A DNA stretch of 64,000 nucleotides, from NCBI RefSeq assembly GCF_018336975.1, contig NZ_CP025572.1, positions 2,096,595-2,160,594 of the forward strand, read 5' to 3'. The stretch comes from Marinomonas sp. CT5 (GTDB lineage Bacteria > Pseudomonadota > Gammaproteobacteria > Pseudomonadales > Marinomonadaceae). Under the pieces are notes generated by a model. That model was given only the letters and a program-made list of their open reading frames with translations. It made no database searches and had not been told where the DNA came from. The translations under genes were made by a program, and so were the position numbers. This document shows, piece after piece, positions 9,210 through 19,295 of the stretch (positions within the stretch are counted from its first letter, which is position 1; each line of letters begins with the position of its first letter).

Positions 9210-9455
9210 ACCATTTCCTTTTTGTTGTAGATCTGTGTTGAATGGCAACATCCTATTAGATGCGCCGCGAATGACGTTCACTATAACCCTTACCTTGGGA
9301 TTGATGTTAGAATTTACAACTATATCGTTAGAGGTTTTCGTACATCCAATTAACTTCACTTGACGTACAGTATTAAAACTTCTTATACAAACGGCGCACT
9401 GTTTATTATTTCTACTTTTTCTGCGCCAAGTAAAAAGGATACAAGTTTACCTATC

Positions 9456-12400
9456 ATGCCGACAAATTCCGTAATGACGCGCGATCGTCATCTAATTGAT
9501 CAAAAACAAGCGCAGCTTAACAAGCGTCAAAAAGAAGGCTTGCCTTTTGACCGTATGCAATCTGAGCTGAACACGCTCATTGAAAAATCAGAAACCCTAT
9601 ATCAAGCACGTCAATCCCGTATGCCAAAGGTGACCTACGATGAAAGTTTGCCTGTTGCGGCTCGTGCCGATGAAATTATCAAGGCCATTCAAGACCACCA
9701 AGTAGTGATCATTGCGGGTGAAACGGGCTCAGGTAAAACCACGCAATTGCCTAAGATGTGTTTGCAAGCAGGTCGAGGAGTCGCTGGATTAATTGGTCAT
9801 ACACAACCAAGACGTATTGCCGCTCGCAGTGTGGCTGAGCGTATCAGTGATGAGCTGCAAGTAAATCTTGGTGAGCAAGTGGGTTTTCAGGTTCGTTTTA
9901 GTGACGAAAGTAATGAAGAAACCCTGATCAAGTTGATGACGGACGGTATTTTGTTGGCTGAAATTCAGCAAGACAAACGCCTGTACAAATACGACACCAT
10001 CATCATAGATGAAGCCCACGAGCGTAGTCTGAACATCGACTTTTTGCTTGGCTATTTGAAACAAGTCCTTGCCGCAAGACCCGATTTGAAAGTCATTGTC
10101 ACATCGGCGACCATAGACGTTGAGCGTTTTTCTGAGCATTTTGAAAACGCGCCTATTATCGAAGTGTCTGGTCGAACTTACCCTGTTGAAATCCGTTATC
10201 AGCCCTTGTTAAGCAAATCCGACTCGGAAGAATTAGACGAAGACCAGAGCATGGAGCAAGGCATTTTAGATGCCGTCGAGCTGCTTATCGCAGAGGAGCG
10301 CCAGTCAGGATACCGAGGCGCGGGTGATATCTTAGTGTTTTTACCGGGCGAGCGAGAGATTCGGGAAACCGCTGACATTCTCCGTCGTGCAGAACTTCGC
10401 AGTACCGAAGTTCTGCCTTTGTACGCGCGATTGAGTGCCAGTGAGCAACAGCGTATTTTCAAATCCCATTCTGGTCGTCGCATTGTGTTGTCGACTAACG
10501 TAGCGGAAACCTCCCTAACCGTGCCGGGCATTCGTTATGTCATAGATCCGGGCTTAGCGCGAATCAGTCGCTACAGTGTGCGTTCTAAAGTTCAGCAATT
10601 GCCGATTGAAAAGATCAGCCAAGCCAGTGCCAACCAAAGAGCAGGGCGCTGTGGTCGTGTGGCCGATGGTATTTGTATTCGTTTATATGACGAGGAAGAT
10701 TTTAATAATCGCGCTGAGTTCACCGATCCAGAAATTTTCCGTACCAATTTGGCGTCGGTTATTTTGCAAATGGCCAACCTAAAACTGGGGGCTGTTGAAA
10801 AGTTTCCATTTGTTGAAATGCCAGAAAAACGCATGATCAACGATGGTTATCGAGCCTTGACGGAACTCGGGGCGTTGCACAAAGAGCGCTTAACCCCTAT
10901 TGGTCGTCAACTTGCCAAATTACCTATTGATCCCAAGTTAGGGCGCATCCTGATTGCCGCTGAACAGCACAGCGTGTTGAAAGAGGTCGCTATCATTGTT
11001 AGTGCCTTGTCAATTGCGGACCCACGGGAGCGTCCACAAGATAAGAAAACGCAATCCGATCAAGCCCATGCGGTGGACAAAGACGAAGATTCGGACTTTC
11101 TTGTCTTTTTGAACTTATGGGACCGATTTGAAGAGCAACGCCAAGCCTTGTCGCAGAATCAATTGCGCCAATATTGTCGTAAACAATTCCTTAACTTCAT
11201 GCGCATGCGTGAATGGCGTGATATTCATCGACAAATCATGATTGCCTGCAAGCAGTTAGGATTCAAAGAAGTGAACCATGAAGAGCGTCATTACGAAGCG
11301 ATTCATCGTGCTTTATTGGCGGGTATGTTCACCCAAGTTGCGAACAAAATGGAAGACAGTAAAGACATGCTTGGCTGTCGTTCCCGCAAGTTGTCGATCT
11401 TCCCCGGTTCTATGTTATTTAAAAAGCCACCACAGTGGATTATGGCGGCAGAGCTGGTTGAAACCAGCAAACTCTACGCTCGTGTGACCGCGCGTATTGA
11501 TCCTGCTTGGATCGAAGAATACGCCGCGCCATTTGTGAAGCGTCAGTACTTTGATCCGCATTTTGAGCGTAATCAAGGCCGCATCATGGCGAATGAGCAA
11601 GTCTCGCTTTATGGTTTGATTATCGTAGCGAAACGACGTATTGATTACGGTCATGTGAACCCTGTAGAAGCCCGTGAAATATTCATTCGATCAGGACTGG
11701 TGGAAGGTGAGTTACGTAGCAAGCAAGCTTTCTATCGCAAGAACCAAGCATTGATTGAGTCTCTTGAAACCCAAGAAGCTAAGTTACGCACTCGTGATAT
11801 CTTGGTGGATGATGAAGCTGTGTTTGCCTTTTACAATGCGCGATTGCCTGGCGATGTTCGCAATCAAAAAAGCTTAGAATTTTTTGCTAAAAAGCATCCC
11901 GATACTCTGTTAATGACCCGAGAAGACCTGATCAATCAAGATGTGTCGGTGGATGATTATGCTTTTCCTGATTCATATGGTCTTAATGGCGTGGCATTAC
12001 CTATCGATTATACGTTTGATCCAGGTAAAGAGACCGATGGGGCCACACTAAAAGTGCCTGTTGGGTTATTGCGCCAATTGAGTTTAGAGGATCTAAGCTG
12101 GGCGGTGCCTGGTTTTATTAAAGAACGGTGCGAAGCCTTATTGCGCGCATTGCCGAAAGTATTACGCCGACGCTTTGTGCCTATTCCTCAATTCGTCGAT
12201 CGTATCTATCCGAATTTATCGAAAGATAAAGGGGACTTGTTAGAGCAATTAAGTTTGCAGATCAAACGAGAAACTCTGATTGATATTCCGCTGAATGAAT
12301 GGAATGCCGATAAGCTGGATTCTCATCTAACCTTGAATTTAGAAGTGGTAGATGAGCGTGGAAAAGTGCTTGGAGTCGGTAAGGATCTTGCTCAGTTACA

Positions 12401-13331
12401 GGCTCAATTCAGCGACATGGTGGAAGAGAGTTTTGCGAAATTTGGCACTAAGAAACATGAGCAAGAAGGTCTAACGGCCTGGCCTGATCAAGACATTCCT
12501 GAGCGTCAGCAGATTAAACAAGCGGGGATTAATGTTACGGCTTTTCCTGCGCTGGTGTCTCAAGGGGAGCAAGTGTCGTTAAAAATGTTTGATGACCAAC
12601 AAACGGCATTGGAAAATCACCGAAAAGGGGTGATTACCTTGCTTAAGCTGACTCTAAACAAAGAAATGCGTTATCTGCAAAAGAATCTTCCGCATCTAAA
12701 AGAATCTATGTTGATTTTTGCGCCAATTGGTCAAAAAGAAACGCTACTAGAAGACTTACTGAACGCGGTGTTGGATAAAGTGTTTTTAGATGGTCGACCT
12801 TTGCCGAGAACCAGAGCGGAATTTGATAGCAGCCTACAAAATCATAAAGTTAATTTGGTCAGTGTGGCTAACCATATGGCAGACCAGCTTTATCGTGTGC
12901 TGTCTTCGTACCAAGGCGTAGCGAAACGTATGAAGGGCAATATTCCCTTGCCGTGGACGCGTATTTACGGCGATATTAAGTTCCAATTACAGAACCTGAT
13001 TTATCCGGGTTTTATCGGTAATACGCCACTTTTTTGGTTGGGGCAATTACCGCGTTATTTCAAAGGGATTGAGGTAAGATTAGAACGCTTCCAAAATCAT
13101 TTGAACAAAGAGAACCAATACGTGTCTGAGCTGGAAGGCTTGTGGCAAACCTACATTAAGCAGAAAAAAGCCCATGATGAGAAAGCCTTATACGATCCAG
13201 AGTTGATAAAGTACCGTTGGATGTTGGAAGAATACCGTATTTCTTTGTTTGCTCAATCGGTTGGGACGCTGGAGCCCATATCGGCAAAGCGCTTGTCTAA
13301 GCAGTGGCAGGAAGTTAAGAAATTGGTTTGA
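9456..13331 (+). CDS. hrpA: ATP-dependent RNA helicase HrpA
   Basis: A DEAH-box RNA helicase of about 1291 residues, close to the roughly 1300 of E. coli HrpA, which helps rescue stalled ribosomes. Visible motifs: Walker A GETGSGKTTQ (about residue 88), DEAH in IIIDEAHERSLNIDFLLGYL, SAT in VTSATID, and motif VI QRAGRCGR. The long C-terminal part carries the HA2/OB region and the HrpA-specific DUF3418 region. The start is uncertain. The frame is open from a TTG at 9360, but family-like sequence begins around MPTNSVMTRDRHL, so 9456 is preferred; 9474 is also possible. No strong Shine-Dalgarno decides it. Confidence 0.92.
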   Translation: MPTNSVMTRDRHLIDQKQAQLNKRQKEGLPFDRMQSELNTLIEKSETLYQARQSRMPKVTYDESLPVAARADEIIKAIQDHQVVIIAGETGSGKTTQLPKMCLQAGRGVAGLIGHTQPRRIAARSVAERISDELQVNLGEQVGFQVRFSDESNEETLIKLMTDGILLAEIQQDKRLYKYDTIIIDEAHERSLNIDFLLGYLKQVLAARPDLKVIVTSATIDVERFSEHFENAPIIEVSGRTYPVEIRYQPLLSKSDSEELDEDQSMEQGILDAVELLIAEERQSGYRGAGDILVFLPGEREIRETADILRRAELRSTEVLPLYARLSASEQQRIFKSHSGRRIVLSTNVAETSLTVPGIRYVIDPGLARISRYSVRSKVQQLPIEKISQASANQRAGRCGRVADGICIRLYDEEDFNNRAEFTDPEIFRTNLASVILQMANLKLGAVEKFPFVEMPEKRMINDGYRALTELGALHKERLTPIGRQLAKLPIDPKLGRILIAAEQHSVLKEVAIIVSALSIADPRERPQDKKTQSDQAHAVDKDEDSDFLVFLNLWDRFEEQRQALSQNQLRQYCRKQFLNFMRMREWRDIHRQIMIACKQLGFKEVNHEERHYEAIHRALLAGMFTQVANKMEDSKDMLGCRSRKLSIFPGSMLFKKPPQWIMAAELVETSKLYARVTARIDPAWIEEYAAPFVKRQYFDPHFERNQGRIMANEQVSLYGLIIVAKRRIDYGHVNPVEAREIFIRSGLVEGELRSKQAFYRKNQALIESLETQEAKLRTRDILVDDEAVFAFYNARLPGDVRNQKSLEFFAKKHPDTLLMTREDLINQDVSVDDYAFPDSYGLNGVALPIDYTFDPGKETDGATLKVPVGLLRQLSLEDLSWAVPGFIKERCEALLRALPKVLRRRFVPIPQFVDRIYPNLSKDKGDLLEQLSLQIKRETLIDIPLNEWNADKLDSHLTLNLEVVDERGKVLGVGKDLAQLQAQFSDMVEESFAKFGTKKHEQEGLTAWPDQDIPERQQIKQAGINVTAFPALVSQGEQVSLKMFDDQQTALENHRKGVITLLKLTLNKEMRYLQKNLPHLKESMLIFAPIGQKETLLEDLLNAVLDKVFLDGRPLPRTRAEFDSSLQNHKVNLVSVANHMADQLYRVLSSYQGVAKRMKGNIPLPWTRIYGDIKFQLQNLIYPGFIGNTPLFWLGQLPRYFKGIEVRLERFQNHLNKENQYVSELEGLWQTYIKQKKAHDEKALYDPELIKYRWMLEEYRISLFAQSVGTLEPISAKRLSKQWQEVKKLV

Positions 13332-13401
13332 TTTTATACCTAAGGTTTTGTTTTTTAGTCAGGTGTGACCTGTGACGTTTTACCCTTTAAGGATAGTGAA
13401 A

Positions 13402-14298
13402 ATGTTTAAAGTAATGAGGACTTTACTGTTTGGCTCTATGTTATTGCTTGTGCAATCTTGTGCTCAAGTGCCAGTAGAAACCAAAGGCGATCCATGGGAA
13501 GGGTTTAACCGTTCGATGTTTGCCTTTAATGATGCCGTTGATGGGGCGATTTTAAAGCCAGTTGCGAAAGGTTATAAGGCGGTGACACCAACACCTGTTC
13601 AAAAAGGGGTGAGCAATTTTTTCTCTAACTTAGGCGAGATTGGCAATATTGCTAATAACTTATTACAAGGTAAGTGGGATGGAACAGCCTCTTCCACATT
13701 CCGCTTTTTAATCAATAGTACCGCTGGCTGGTTTGGTATTTTTGATGTGGCCAGCGAGTTGGGTTTAAAAGAATACGATGAGGATTTTGGCCAAACCTTA
13801 GGTTATTGGGGAGTCTCCTCTGGTCCTTATCTTGTTTTGCCTTTCTTTGGGCCTTCAACCGTTCGAGATGGATCCGGTTTGGTCGTTACTTATACCTACT
13901 TGGATGAGACGGAGTCTCTAAACTTGAATCAAGATGAGAAACTTGGTCTTTTGGCCTTGGATGTCGTGCAGACTCGTGCTCGTTTGCTTAATGCCGAAGG
14001 CATGATCATAGGTGACCGCTATAGTTTCATTCGCGATGTGTATTTGCAGAGCCGAGCTTATGACGTTTATGACGGTAATCCTCCAAAACAACAAGTTAAC
14101 AAAGAGGTAAACTCCGCGGATGATAGTTGGGGAGATGAGCCGGCTGAAGACAGTTGGGGGGATGATTCTACAAGCGACAGTTGGGGCGACGACTCTGCAA
14201 CGGATAGCTGGGGTGATGAAACAACAACGGATAGCTGGGGGGATGAATCTGCGACCACTCAAGAGGATATTTCTAGCGAAAGCAGTTGGTCTGAATAA
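13402..14298 (+). CDS. mlaA: MlaA (VacJ) outer-membrane lipoprotein with acidic repeat tail
   Basis: A 298-residue lipoprotein of the Mla pathway, which removes mislocalised phospholipids from the outer leaflet of the outer membrane. A signal peptide ends at a lipobox, LLVQSC, and the MlaA core follows: DPWEGFNRSMFAFND, then the LGYWGVSSGPYLVLPFFGPSTVRDG motif. The start at 13402 has AAGGA eight bases upstream. The oddity is the C-terminus: after the core, residues 241-285 consist of five 9-residue repeats of the form DSWGD(D/E)xxx, then a Ser/Glu-rich end. E. coli MlaA has no such tail. The rest of the Mla transporter is not in the window. Confidence 0.92.
   Translation: MFKVMRTLLFGSMLLLVQSCAQVPVETKGDPWEGFNRSMFAFNDAVDGAILKPVAKGYKAVTPTPVQKGVSNFFSNLGEIGNIANNLLQGKWDGTASSTFRFLINSTAGWFGIFDVASELGLKEYDEDFGQTLGYWGVSSGPYLVLPFFGPSTVRDGSGLVVTYTYLDETESLNLNQDEKLGLLALDVVQTRARLLNAEGMIIGDRYSFIRDVYLQSRAYDVYDGNPPKQQVNKEVNSADDSWGDEPAEDSWGDDSTSDSWGDDSATDSWGDETTTDSWGDESATTQEDISSESSWSE
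14122..14256 (+). repeat. Five 27-bp tandem repeats in the mlaA 3' end
   Basis: Units at 14122-14148, 14149-14175, 14176-14202, 14203-14229 and 14230-14256 encode DSWGDEPAE, DSWGDDSTS, DSWGDDSAT, DSWGDETTT and DSWGDESAT. The DNA differs between units at third positions and in the variable triplet, so the protein sequence rather than a very recent duplication is being kept. Each unit is in frame, so slippage changes only repeat number. Confidence 0.95.
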
Positions 14299-14304
14299 TT
14301 GACG

Positions 14305-15330
14305 ATGAAAAAGCAACTATTAAACTATCAATGGTTCAGTGACAACACGTTTAACAACTCTTTGCTTAACGCTTTCTTGCTTGTTATTGGCTGCTCTTGT
14401 GTATTTCTGATTACCCTTAATGTTTATGTAATGCAACTCCCAATCGCTCTCATTGAGTTGGGTATTTTGGCTTTTACTGTGGGTGTTTGGTTTTGTCCTA
14501 AAGACTGGCGTTACTATCAATTAGTGAAATTTATCTATGTTAGCCTTCTTTTTTGCTTGATTTTGATTGGGATTGCCGTGTCGCCTTTGTATTCTGGTCG
14601 GCAAGTGTGGGTGCTTATTTTTCCCATGGCGTCTTATCTTTTGCTGGGCAAGCGTGCGGGTTTTTGGTTGAGCTTTATTGGCTATAGTGTGGTTAGTGCC
14701 ATTCTCTTTGAGCGTTTCTACGCTGACTTTGGTGTGGCTCTTGTTCGTATCTTTGTTAACCTAACCTTTACTTATGCTTTCGTGTGGGGGTTAACCTATG
14801 GTGCAGAATTAACACATAGAAAGATGCTTAAGACCCTAAGAAAAATCGCTATTACAGATCCGTTAACTGGACTAGCTAATCGGCGTGGTATGGCTGTTAA
14901 CTATCCGCTTCAGCTTGCGACTCTTGAAGGTAAAGGCGATGATCTCGCGTTTATTTTGATTGATCTAGATGAGTTTAAAAAAATAAACGACCATTATGGT
15001 CATGATATTGGTGATGTGGTTCTAATTGATTTTGCAGAAAGACTTAGGGCTCACGCGAATGATAATGAGCATGTGTTTCGTCTAGGTGGAGAAGAGTTTT
15101 GCATTTTGATGTCGGCTGAACAAGCTAAAGACTGGGCATTAACGTTTTGCCAGTATGTGGATGGCACTATTTTGAAGTTTGAGGGGATAGATATTCACTA
15201 TACGATTAGTGTTGGCGTATCTTTTAGTCAAAAAGAGGGCCGAGACTTTAAGCTTTTGTATAAGGCAGCCGATCAGCGTTTGTATAAAGCTAAAAGCCTT
15301 GGCCGTAATTGTGTGGTATTAGCAGATTGA
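14305..15330 (+). CDS. Membrane-bound diguanylate cyclase (GGEEF)
   Basis: A 341-residue protein with about six predicted membrane helices in residues 20-170, followed by a GGDEF domain (about 185-340) that synthesises cyclic di-GMP. The catalytic signature is RLGGEEFCIL, preceded by the typical DPLTGLANRRG and FILIDLDEFKKINDHYGHDIGD segments. There is no RxxD inhibitory site five residues before the signature; the equivalent position reads NDNE. Product feedback inhibition through that site is therefore unlikely. The membrane input domain resembles no sensor I can name. A TTG at 14299 directly after the mlaA stop is an alternative start; ATG 14305 is preferred. A terminator follows. Confidence 0.88.
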   Translation: MKKQLLNYQWFSDNTFNNSLLNAFLLVIGCSCVFLITLNVYVMQLPIALIELGILAFTVGVWFCPKDWRYYQLVKFIYVSLLFCLILIGIAVSPLYSGRQVWVLIFPMASYLLLGKRAGFWLSFIGYSVVSAILFERFYADFGVALVRIFVNLTFTYAFVWGLTYGAELTHRKMLKTLRKIAITDPLTGLANRRGMAVNYPLQLATLEGKGDDLAFILIDLDEFKKINDHYGHDIGDVVLIDFAERLRAHANDNEHVFRLGGEEFCILMSAEQAKDWALTFCQYVDGTILKFEGIDIHYTISVGVSFSQKEGRDFKLLYKAADQRLYKAKSLGRNCVVLAD

Positions 15331-15347
15331 CGATTTTCGCTGAGGCT

Positions 15348-15382
15348 AAAAATCAGGAGCATGGTCTATGCTCCTGATTTTT
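15348..15382. terminator. Bidirectional terminator
   Basis: A perfect 15-bp stem (15348-15362 with 15368-15382) around the loop GGTCT, with A-run and T-run ends. It serves the plus-strand cyclase gene and the minus-strand sugar dehydrogenase gene, whose stop codon overlaps the stem end by one base. Confidence 0.92.
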
Positions 15383-16497
15383 TAATTGAGTTTTTTGTCT
15401 GTCGCGAGTGTTATTTTTAATAATTTGCCCGAATCTGTTCCTATATAAAGTATGCCCGATGTGTCTTGAGCAATGGAACGTAGGCGTTCATCTAGATGTT
15501 GCAGGTAACGCGTTTCAGTTGTTTTGCCATTCTTATCAATTTTGATTTTATTTAAGTGTCTTAATGCCAATGCCGTTGATAAGAAATCACCGCTCCAGTT
15601 TGAGAATAACATCCCTCGATAACGTATTAAGCTGCTTGGCGCGATAGAGGGGATAAATACTTTAGCTGGATTATCTATACCATCTTTTGTTTTGCCTTCA
15701 CCGACATTAATCGGCCCCCAATACTCTTTACCATAAGATACGATTGGCCAACCATAATTAGCACCAGGGCGAATCAGGTTAATCTCATCACCGCCTCTTG
15801 GGCCATGCTCGTTTGACCAAAGAGTATGGGTGTCCGTGTCATAAAAAAGACCTTGTGGGTTACGGTGACCATAGCTCCATATTTCGTTGCGTATGTTGGC
15901 ATGAGTAACAAAAGGGTTACCCGTTGGCACGCTGCCATCTAAATTTAAACGAATAATGCTGCCTGCATGATTGGTCAAATCCTGCGCATTTTCACGAACG
16001 CCGCGATCACCCACTGAAAAGAACACATGCCCTTTATCGTCAAAAGCAATACGGCCACCGAAGTGCTTAGACTCATTGGTAGCGGAATCGGTTACCAATA
16101 AATCTTGCCAATTCATTAATGTGTCACCGTCTAGTTTTGCTCTGGCTAATGTGGTTTTAGCGCCTTGGTCAGTAGGTTTCGAATAGGTGAAATACAACCA
16201 GCGTTGATCTTTAAATTGAGGGGATTGTGCGACATCCAGTAAACCGCCTTGGCCTCGGTTATCGACTTTGGGCAGTCCTTTCAAAGTCTGTTTTTTACCT
16301 GTTTGTAGATTGACCTTGTAAGCAGAACCTTTTTTGATCGTGACGATGGCTTCTTTGTCGTTAAGTAAAGCGATTCCCCAAGGAATACCATCAAATTGGG
16401 TGACGGTTTGAACGTTTAAAGAGTTATCTGTAATGGCGTCTGAGGCACTAACATTTAGCGCCATCAGGCCAGCTAAAAATAGAATCCAAGTTTTCAT
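15382..16497 (-). CDS. Periplasmic PQQ-dependent aldose dehydrogenase, YliI (Asd)-like
   Basis: A 371-residue secreted protein of the soluble glucose/sorbosone dehydrogenase family, the same length as E. coli YliI, which oxidises aldoses with PQQ. A signal peptide (MKTWILFLAGLMALNVSAS) is followed by a six-bladed propeller. The hallmark GHRNPQGL and NEHGPRGGDEIN motifs, which contribute PQQ and calcium ligands, are visible, as is GGRIAFDDKGHVFFSVGDRG. The frame is open 25 codons further upstream, but 16497 gives a clean signal peptide and has an AGAGG upstream. No PQQ biosynthesis genes are in the window, so the cofactor may come from elsewhere. Confidence 0.85.
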   Translation of the reverse strand: MKTWILFLAGLMALNVSASDAITDNSLNVQTVTQFDGIPWGIALLNDKEAIVTIKKGSAYKVNLQTGKKQTLKGLPKVDNRGQGGLLDVAQSPQFKDQRWLYFTYSKPTDQGAKTTLARAKLDGDTLMNWQDLLVTDSATNESKHFGGRIAFDDKGHVFFSVGDRGVRENAQDLTNHAGSIIRLNLDGSVPTGNPFVTHANIRNEIWSYGHRNPQGLFYDTDTHTLWSNEHGPRGGDEINLIRPGANYGWPIVSYGKEYWGPINVGEGKTKDGIDNPAKVFIPSIAPSSLIRYRGMLFSNWSGDFLSTALALRHLNKIKIDKNGKTTETRYLQHLDERLRSIAQDTSGILYIGTDSGKLLKITLATDKKLN

Positions 16498-16702
16498 ATT
16501 AGGCAACCTCTTACCGCGAATTTCTGCGAAGTATATAGAAAATAGTCGCCATATGAGGTTTTGGAAAGGCATTTCCTCAACAATTGCCGATTGCTTACCC
16601 AGTTGAATGAAGTATTCAACGAAGTGTTATTTAGGGCCTTAAAGTGTGTGTTTTGCAGGGATAATGCAAAGACTAAAGACGTAAGAATCCTGTCTGAAGA
16701 AG

Positions 16703-17224
16703 CTAACCAAAGTAGCGTTCATTGTCCGCTATGTTCCGTCTAACCACTGCATTGGCCGCAATAATGGCGTTGTTGCCAATGTTGACACCGGGGAGGATTT
16801 TCGCCCCGCCGCCAATCCAGACTTTATTGCCAATGTGAATCGGACGAGCAAAACATTCACCCGAAGCACGTAAATCGGCGTCTCTTGGGTGATCAACAGT
16901 ATAAAGGTGCACGCCAGGGCCAATTAAGACATCATCACCAATATGAATCGGCGCACCGTCTAAAAAGATGCATTGGAAATTGATAAAGACTCTATTGCCA
17001 AGGTGAATTTGTGAGCCGTAGTCACACTGAAATCCGGGTTCGATAATCGCGCTGCCGATGGAGCCAAATAAACGTGTGATATGACGCAAGTTGCCTTTAC
17101 TCGGGTGAGCATTGTATTTGGCACAAGCTAGGCGAGCGGTTTCGCGTCGTAATCTAAGGTCAAGGTCGATTCCATTGAAGGGCTCACCTCGAACCATCTT
17201 TTCAAATTCAGTTTGCTTGTTCAT
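16703..17224 (-). CDS. Maltose O-acetyltransferase-like hexapeptide enzyme, short C-terminus
   Basis: A 173-residue acyl-CoA-dependent sugar O-acetyltransferase of the LacA/Maa group. The N-terminal Maa cap (MVRGEPFNGIDLDLRLRRETARL) precedes a left-handed beta-helix with hexapeptide repeats, the conserved VFINFQCIFLDGAPIHIGD and the catalytic-histidine region VHLYTVDHPRD. Relatives usually end with a GxPA-R loop and a further helix. Here the protein stops shortly after the last coil at NERYFG, about 10-20 residues early. The other frames do not restore the missing end, so it is either a natural short form or slightly truncated. The acceptor sugar is unknown. Confidence 0.8.
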   Translation of the reverse strand: MNKQTEFEKMVRGEPFNGIDLDLRLRRETARLACAKYNAHPSKGNLRHITRLFGSIGSAIIEPGFQCDYGSQIHLGNRVFINFQCIFLDGAPIHIGDDVLIGPGVHLYTVDHPRDADLRASGECFARPIHIGNKVWIGGGAKILPGVNIGNNAIIAANAVVRRNIADNERYFG

Positions 17225-17258
17225 CGATTCACTATTTAAAAGTATGTAAAAAGCCTAC

Positions 17259-17286
17259 AAAAAACGCGACCTAAGTCGCGTTTTTA
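17259..17286 (-). terminator. Terminator downstream of talB
   Basis: An 11-bp stem, AAAAACGCGAC (17260-17270) with GTCGCGTTTTT (17275-17285), around CTAA. Read on the minus strand it ends in a T-run 28 bases after the talB stop. Confidence 0.9.
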
Positions 17287-17313
17287 AAGAGCGTGGTAAC
17301 GCAGTCGTGCTGA

Positions 17314-18264
17314 TTAAAGCATAGAACGTAGCGTTTCTTCTAGTTTACGCTGATCGGCAGCGAAGTTACGAATGCCCTCAGACAGCTTCTCAGTTGCCAT
17401 CGCATCTTCGTTCATTGCCCAACGGAATTCTGCTTCCGTGATAGCGGCTGGTGCAGCCTTGATGTCGCTTGCTGGCGTTAGTTTACGCTCAAGTTTGCCT
17501 TCGTCTTTCTTCAACTCTTCAAGCAAGTTAGGGCTGATAGTCAAACGGTCACAACCTGCTAGCTGCTCGATTTCACCGATGTTACGGAAGCTCGCACCCA
17601 TAACAACTGTGTTGTAGCCGTGCTGCTTGTAGTAGTTGTAGATTTCAGTAACCGATACCACACCTGGATCTGTTTCGGCTGTGTATTCTTGACCAGTAGA
17701 TTTTTTGTACCAATCAAGGATACGACCCACGAAAGGAGAGATCAGGTAAACACCGGCTTCGGCACAAGCTTGTGCTTGAGCGAAGGAGAAAAGCAGCGTT
17801 AGGTTACAGTTGATGCCTTCTTTCTCTAGCTCTTCTGCTGCCTTGATGCCTTCCCAAGTAGACGCGGCTTTAATAAGCACACGGTCACGAGACACGCCAG
17901 CTTCTTCATAAAGAGCAATCAATTTACGTGCTTTTGCTAGTGTCGCTTCTTTGTCAAAAGACAAACGCGCATCGACTTCGGTAGAAATACGGCCAGGGAC
18001 GTATTTTAGAATTTCAGTACCCACGATAACGGCAAGTTTATCGCCCGCATCCAAAACTTGTTGGTCTTTGTCATTACTTTGCGTTTTTGCCCAAGCTACG
18101 GCTTGATCTAGGAAAGGAGCATACTCTGGAATTTGCGCAGCTTTAAGCATCAAAGATGGGTTAGTGGTCGCATCTTGTGGTAAATAATCTTTGATCGCCG
18201 TGATATCACCGGTGTCGGCCACAATGGTTGTGAACTCTTTTAACTGAGATAACTTGTTGCTCAT
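17314..18264 (-). CDS. talB: Transaldolase
   Basis: A 316-residue class I transaldolase of the TalA/TalB type, a cytoplasmic enzyme of the non-oxidative pentose phosphate pathway. The Schiff-base lysine is K132 in [13 protein letters not shown], the same position as in E. coli Tal[11 protein letters not shown] near the N-terminus, [13 protein letters not shown] and [13 protein letters not shown] are further family motifs. The length is standard. It starts five bases after the dusA stop, so it is probably co-transcribed with dusA. Confidence 0.96.
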   Translation of the reverse strand: MSNKLSQLKEFTTIVADTGDITAIKDYLPQDATTNPSLMLKAAQIPEYAPFLDQAVAWAKTQSNDKDQQVLDAGDKLAVIVGTEILKYVPGRISTEVDARLSFDKEATLAKARKLIALYEEAGVSRDRVLIKAASTWEGIKAAEELEKEGINCNLTLLFSFAQAQACAEAGVYLISPFVGRILDWYKKSTGQEYTAETDPGVVSVTEIYNYYKQHGYNTVVMGASFRNIGEIEQLAGCDRLTISPNLLEELKKDEGKLERKLTPASDIKAAPAAITEAEFRWAMNEDAMATEKLSEGIRNFAADQRKLEETLRSML

Positions 18265-18269
18265 TGCTC

Positions 18270-19295
18270 TTATCCTTTGCGTTGATGATGTTTGACCAAT
18301 TCAATGGCCTCTAATAATACATTTACCTGTGCGTCAGCTTTATGACCGTTTTCAGACAGGTAGCGACGGAACTGTTTGCCGCCAGCTTCGCCCTGAAAAA
18401 TACCCAAAATGTGTCGGGTTAGGTGCATTAAGCGTTCGCCTTCATTGAGCTTGCGTTCCACATAAGGAACAAAAGCCTCTAGTGCTTCGTAGCGATCATG
18501 AACTAAGGCTTGACCGCCAAATAATACTTCGTCGACTTGGCTTAAAATCCAAGGATTATGGTATGCCTCACGGCCAACCATAACGCCATCTACGTGTGCT
18601 AATTGTTCTTTGCACTCATCTAGCGTTTTTATGCCACCGTTTATAATGATTTCAAGGTCAGGGAAATCTTTCTTTAACTGATGCACATAATGATATTTGA
18701 GCGGCGGTACTTCGCGATTTTCTTTCGGGCTTAAACCCTCCAAAATCGCATTGCGGGCATGGACAATAAAAGTCGTCACGCCAGTGGTGGCGACATCGCC
18801 AACAAAATCTCGTACTACGCTGTAATCTTCCTGATCATCCAAACCAATGCGATGTTTGATCGTCACAGGAATAGAGCAGTTGTCCTGCATAGCGCGCATG
18901 GCCTCTTTTACCTTGTCAGGGTGAGCCATTAAACAAGCGCCAATTAAACTGTTTTGCACTCTGTCACTTGGGCAACCGACATTAAGATTAACCTCATCAA
19001 AGCCAGCTTGCTCCGCCATTTTTGCGCATTTACCCAAGGCTACGGCGTCAGAACCGCCTAATTGCAACGCAATAGGGTGCTCACACTCATCATAACGTAA
19101 GAATCTTTCAGGATGATTGCCCTGAAGCAAGGCTCCAGTGGTCACCATCTCAGTATAGAGCAAGGTATTCTTGCTCAAGGTCCTCGCGAAAACTCGGTAA
19201 TCAGATGTGGTCCAATCCATCATTGGAGCAATGGAAAATCGACGATCAAGCCTATTGCTTGGGTTTACTGGGGTTGCCCCGTTTTCTAGTGACAT
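18270..19295 (-). CDS. dusA: tRNA-dihydrouridine synthase A
   Basis: A 341-residue flavoenzyme that reduces uridine in the tRNA D-loop (positions 20/20a). The FMN-binding start reads [16 protein letters not shown], the catalytic cysteine is C108 in [11 protein letters not shown], and IKHRIGLDD and [13 protein letters not shown] are the DusA-type motifs. The gene is intact. Its 5' end faces the accessory island that begins at 19296. This matters because the 5' part of dusA is a known integration target for a family of phage and island integrases. No integrase gene is present here. Confidence 0.95.
   Translation of the reverse strand: MSLENGATPVNPSNRLDRRFSIAPMMDWTTSDYRVFARTLSKNTLLYTEMVTTGALLQGNHPERFLRYDECEHPIALQLGGSDAVALGKCAKMAEQAGFDEVNLNVGCPSDRVQNSLIGACLMAHPDKVKEAMRAMQDNCSIPVTIKHRIGLDDQEDYSVVRDFVGDVATTGVTTFIVHARNAILEGLSPKENREVPPLKYHYVHQLKKDFPDLEIIINGGIKTLDECKEQLAHVDGVMVGREAYHNPWILSQVDEVLFGGQALVHDRYEALEAFVPYVERKLNEGERLMHLTRHILGIFQGEAGGKQFRRYLSENGHKADAQVNVLLEAIELVKHHQRKG

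Noticed and set aside
9210..9359. 50-codon N-terminal extension of cysK
   Set aside because: The family N-terminus and a good ribosome-binding site are at 9209; the extension is unlike any cysteine synthase.
9360..9455. Longer hrpA start at TTG 9360
   Set aside because: It would begin inside the divergent cysK promoter region, lacks a ribosome-binding site and adds residues not typical of HrpA.
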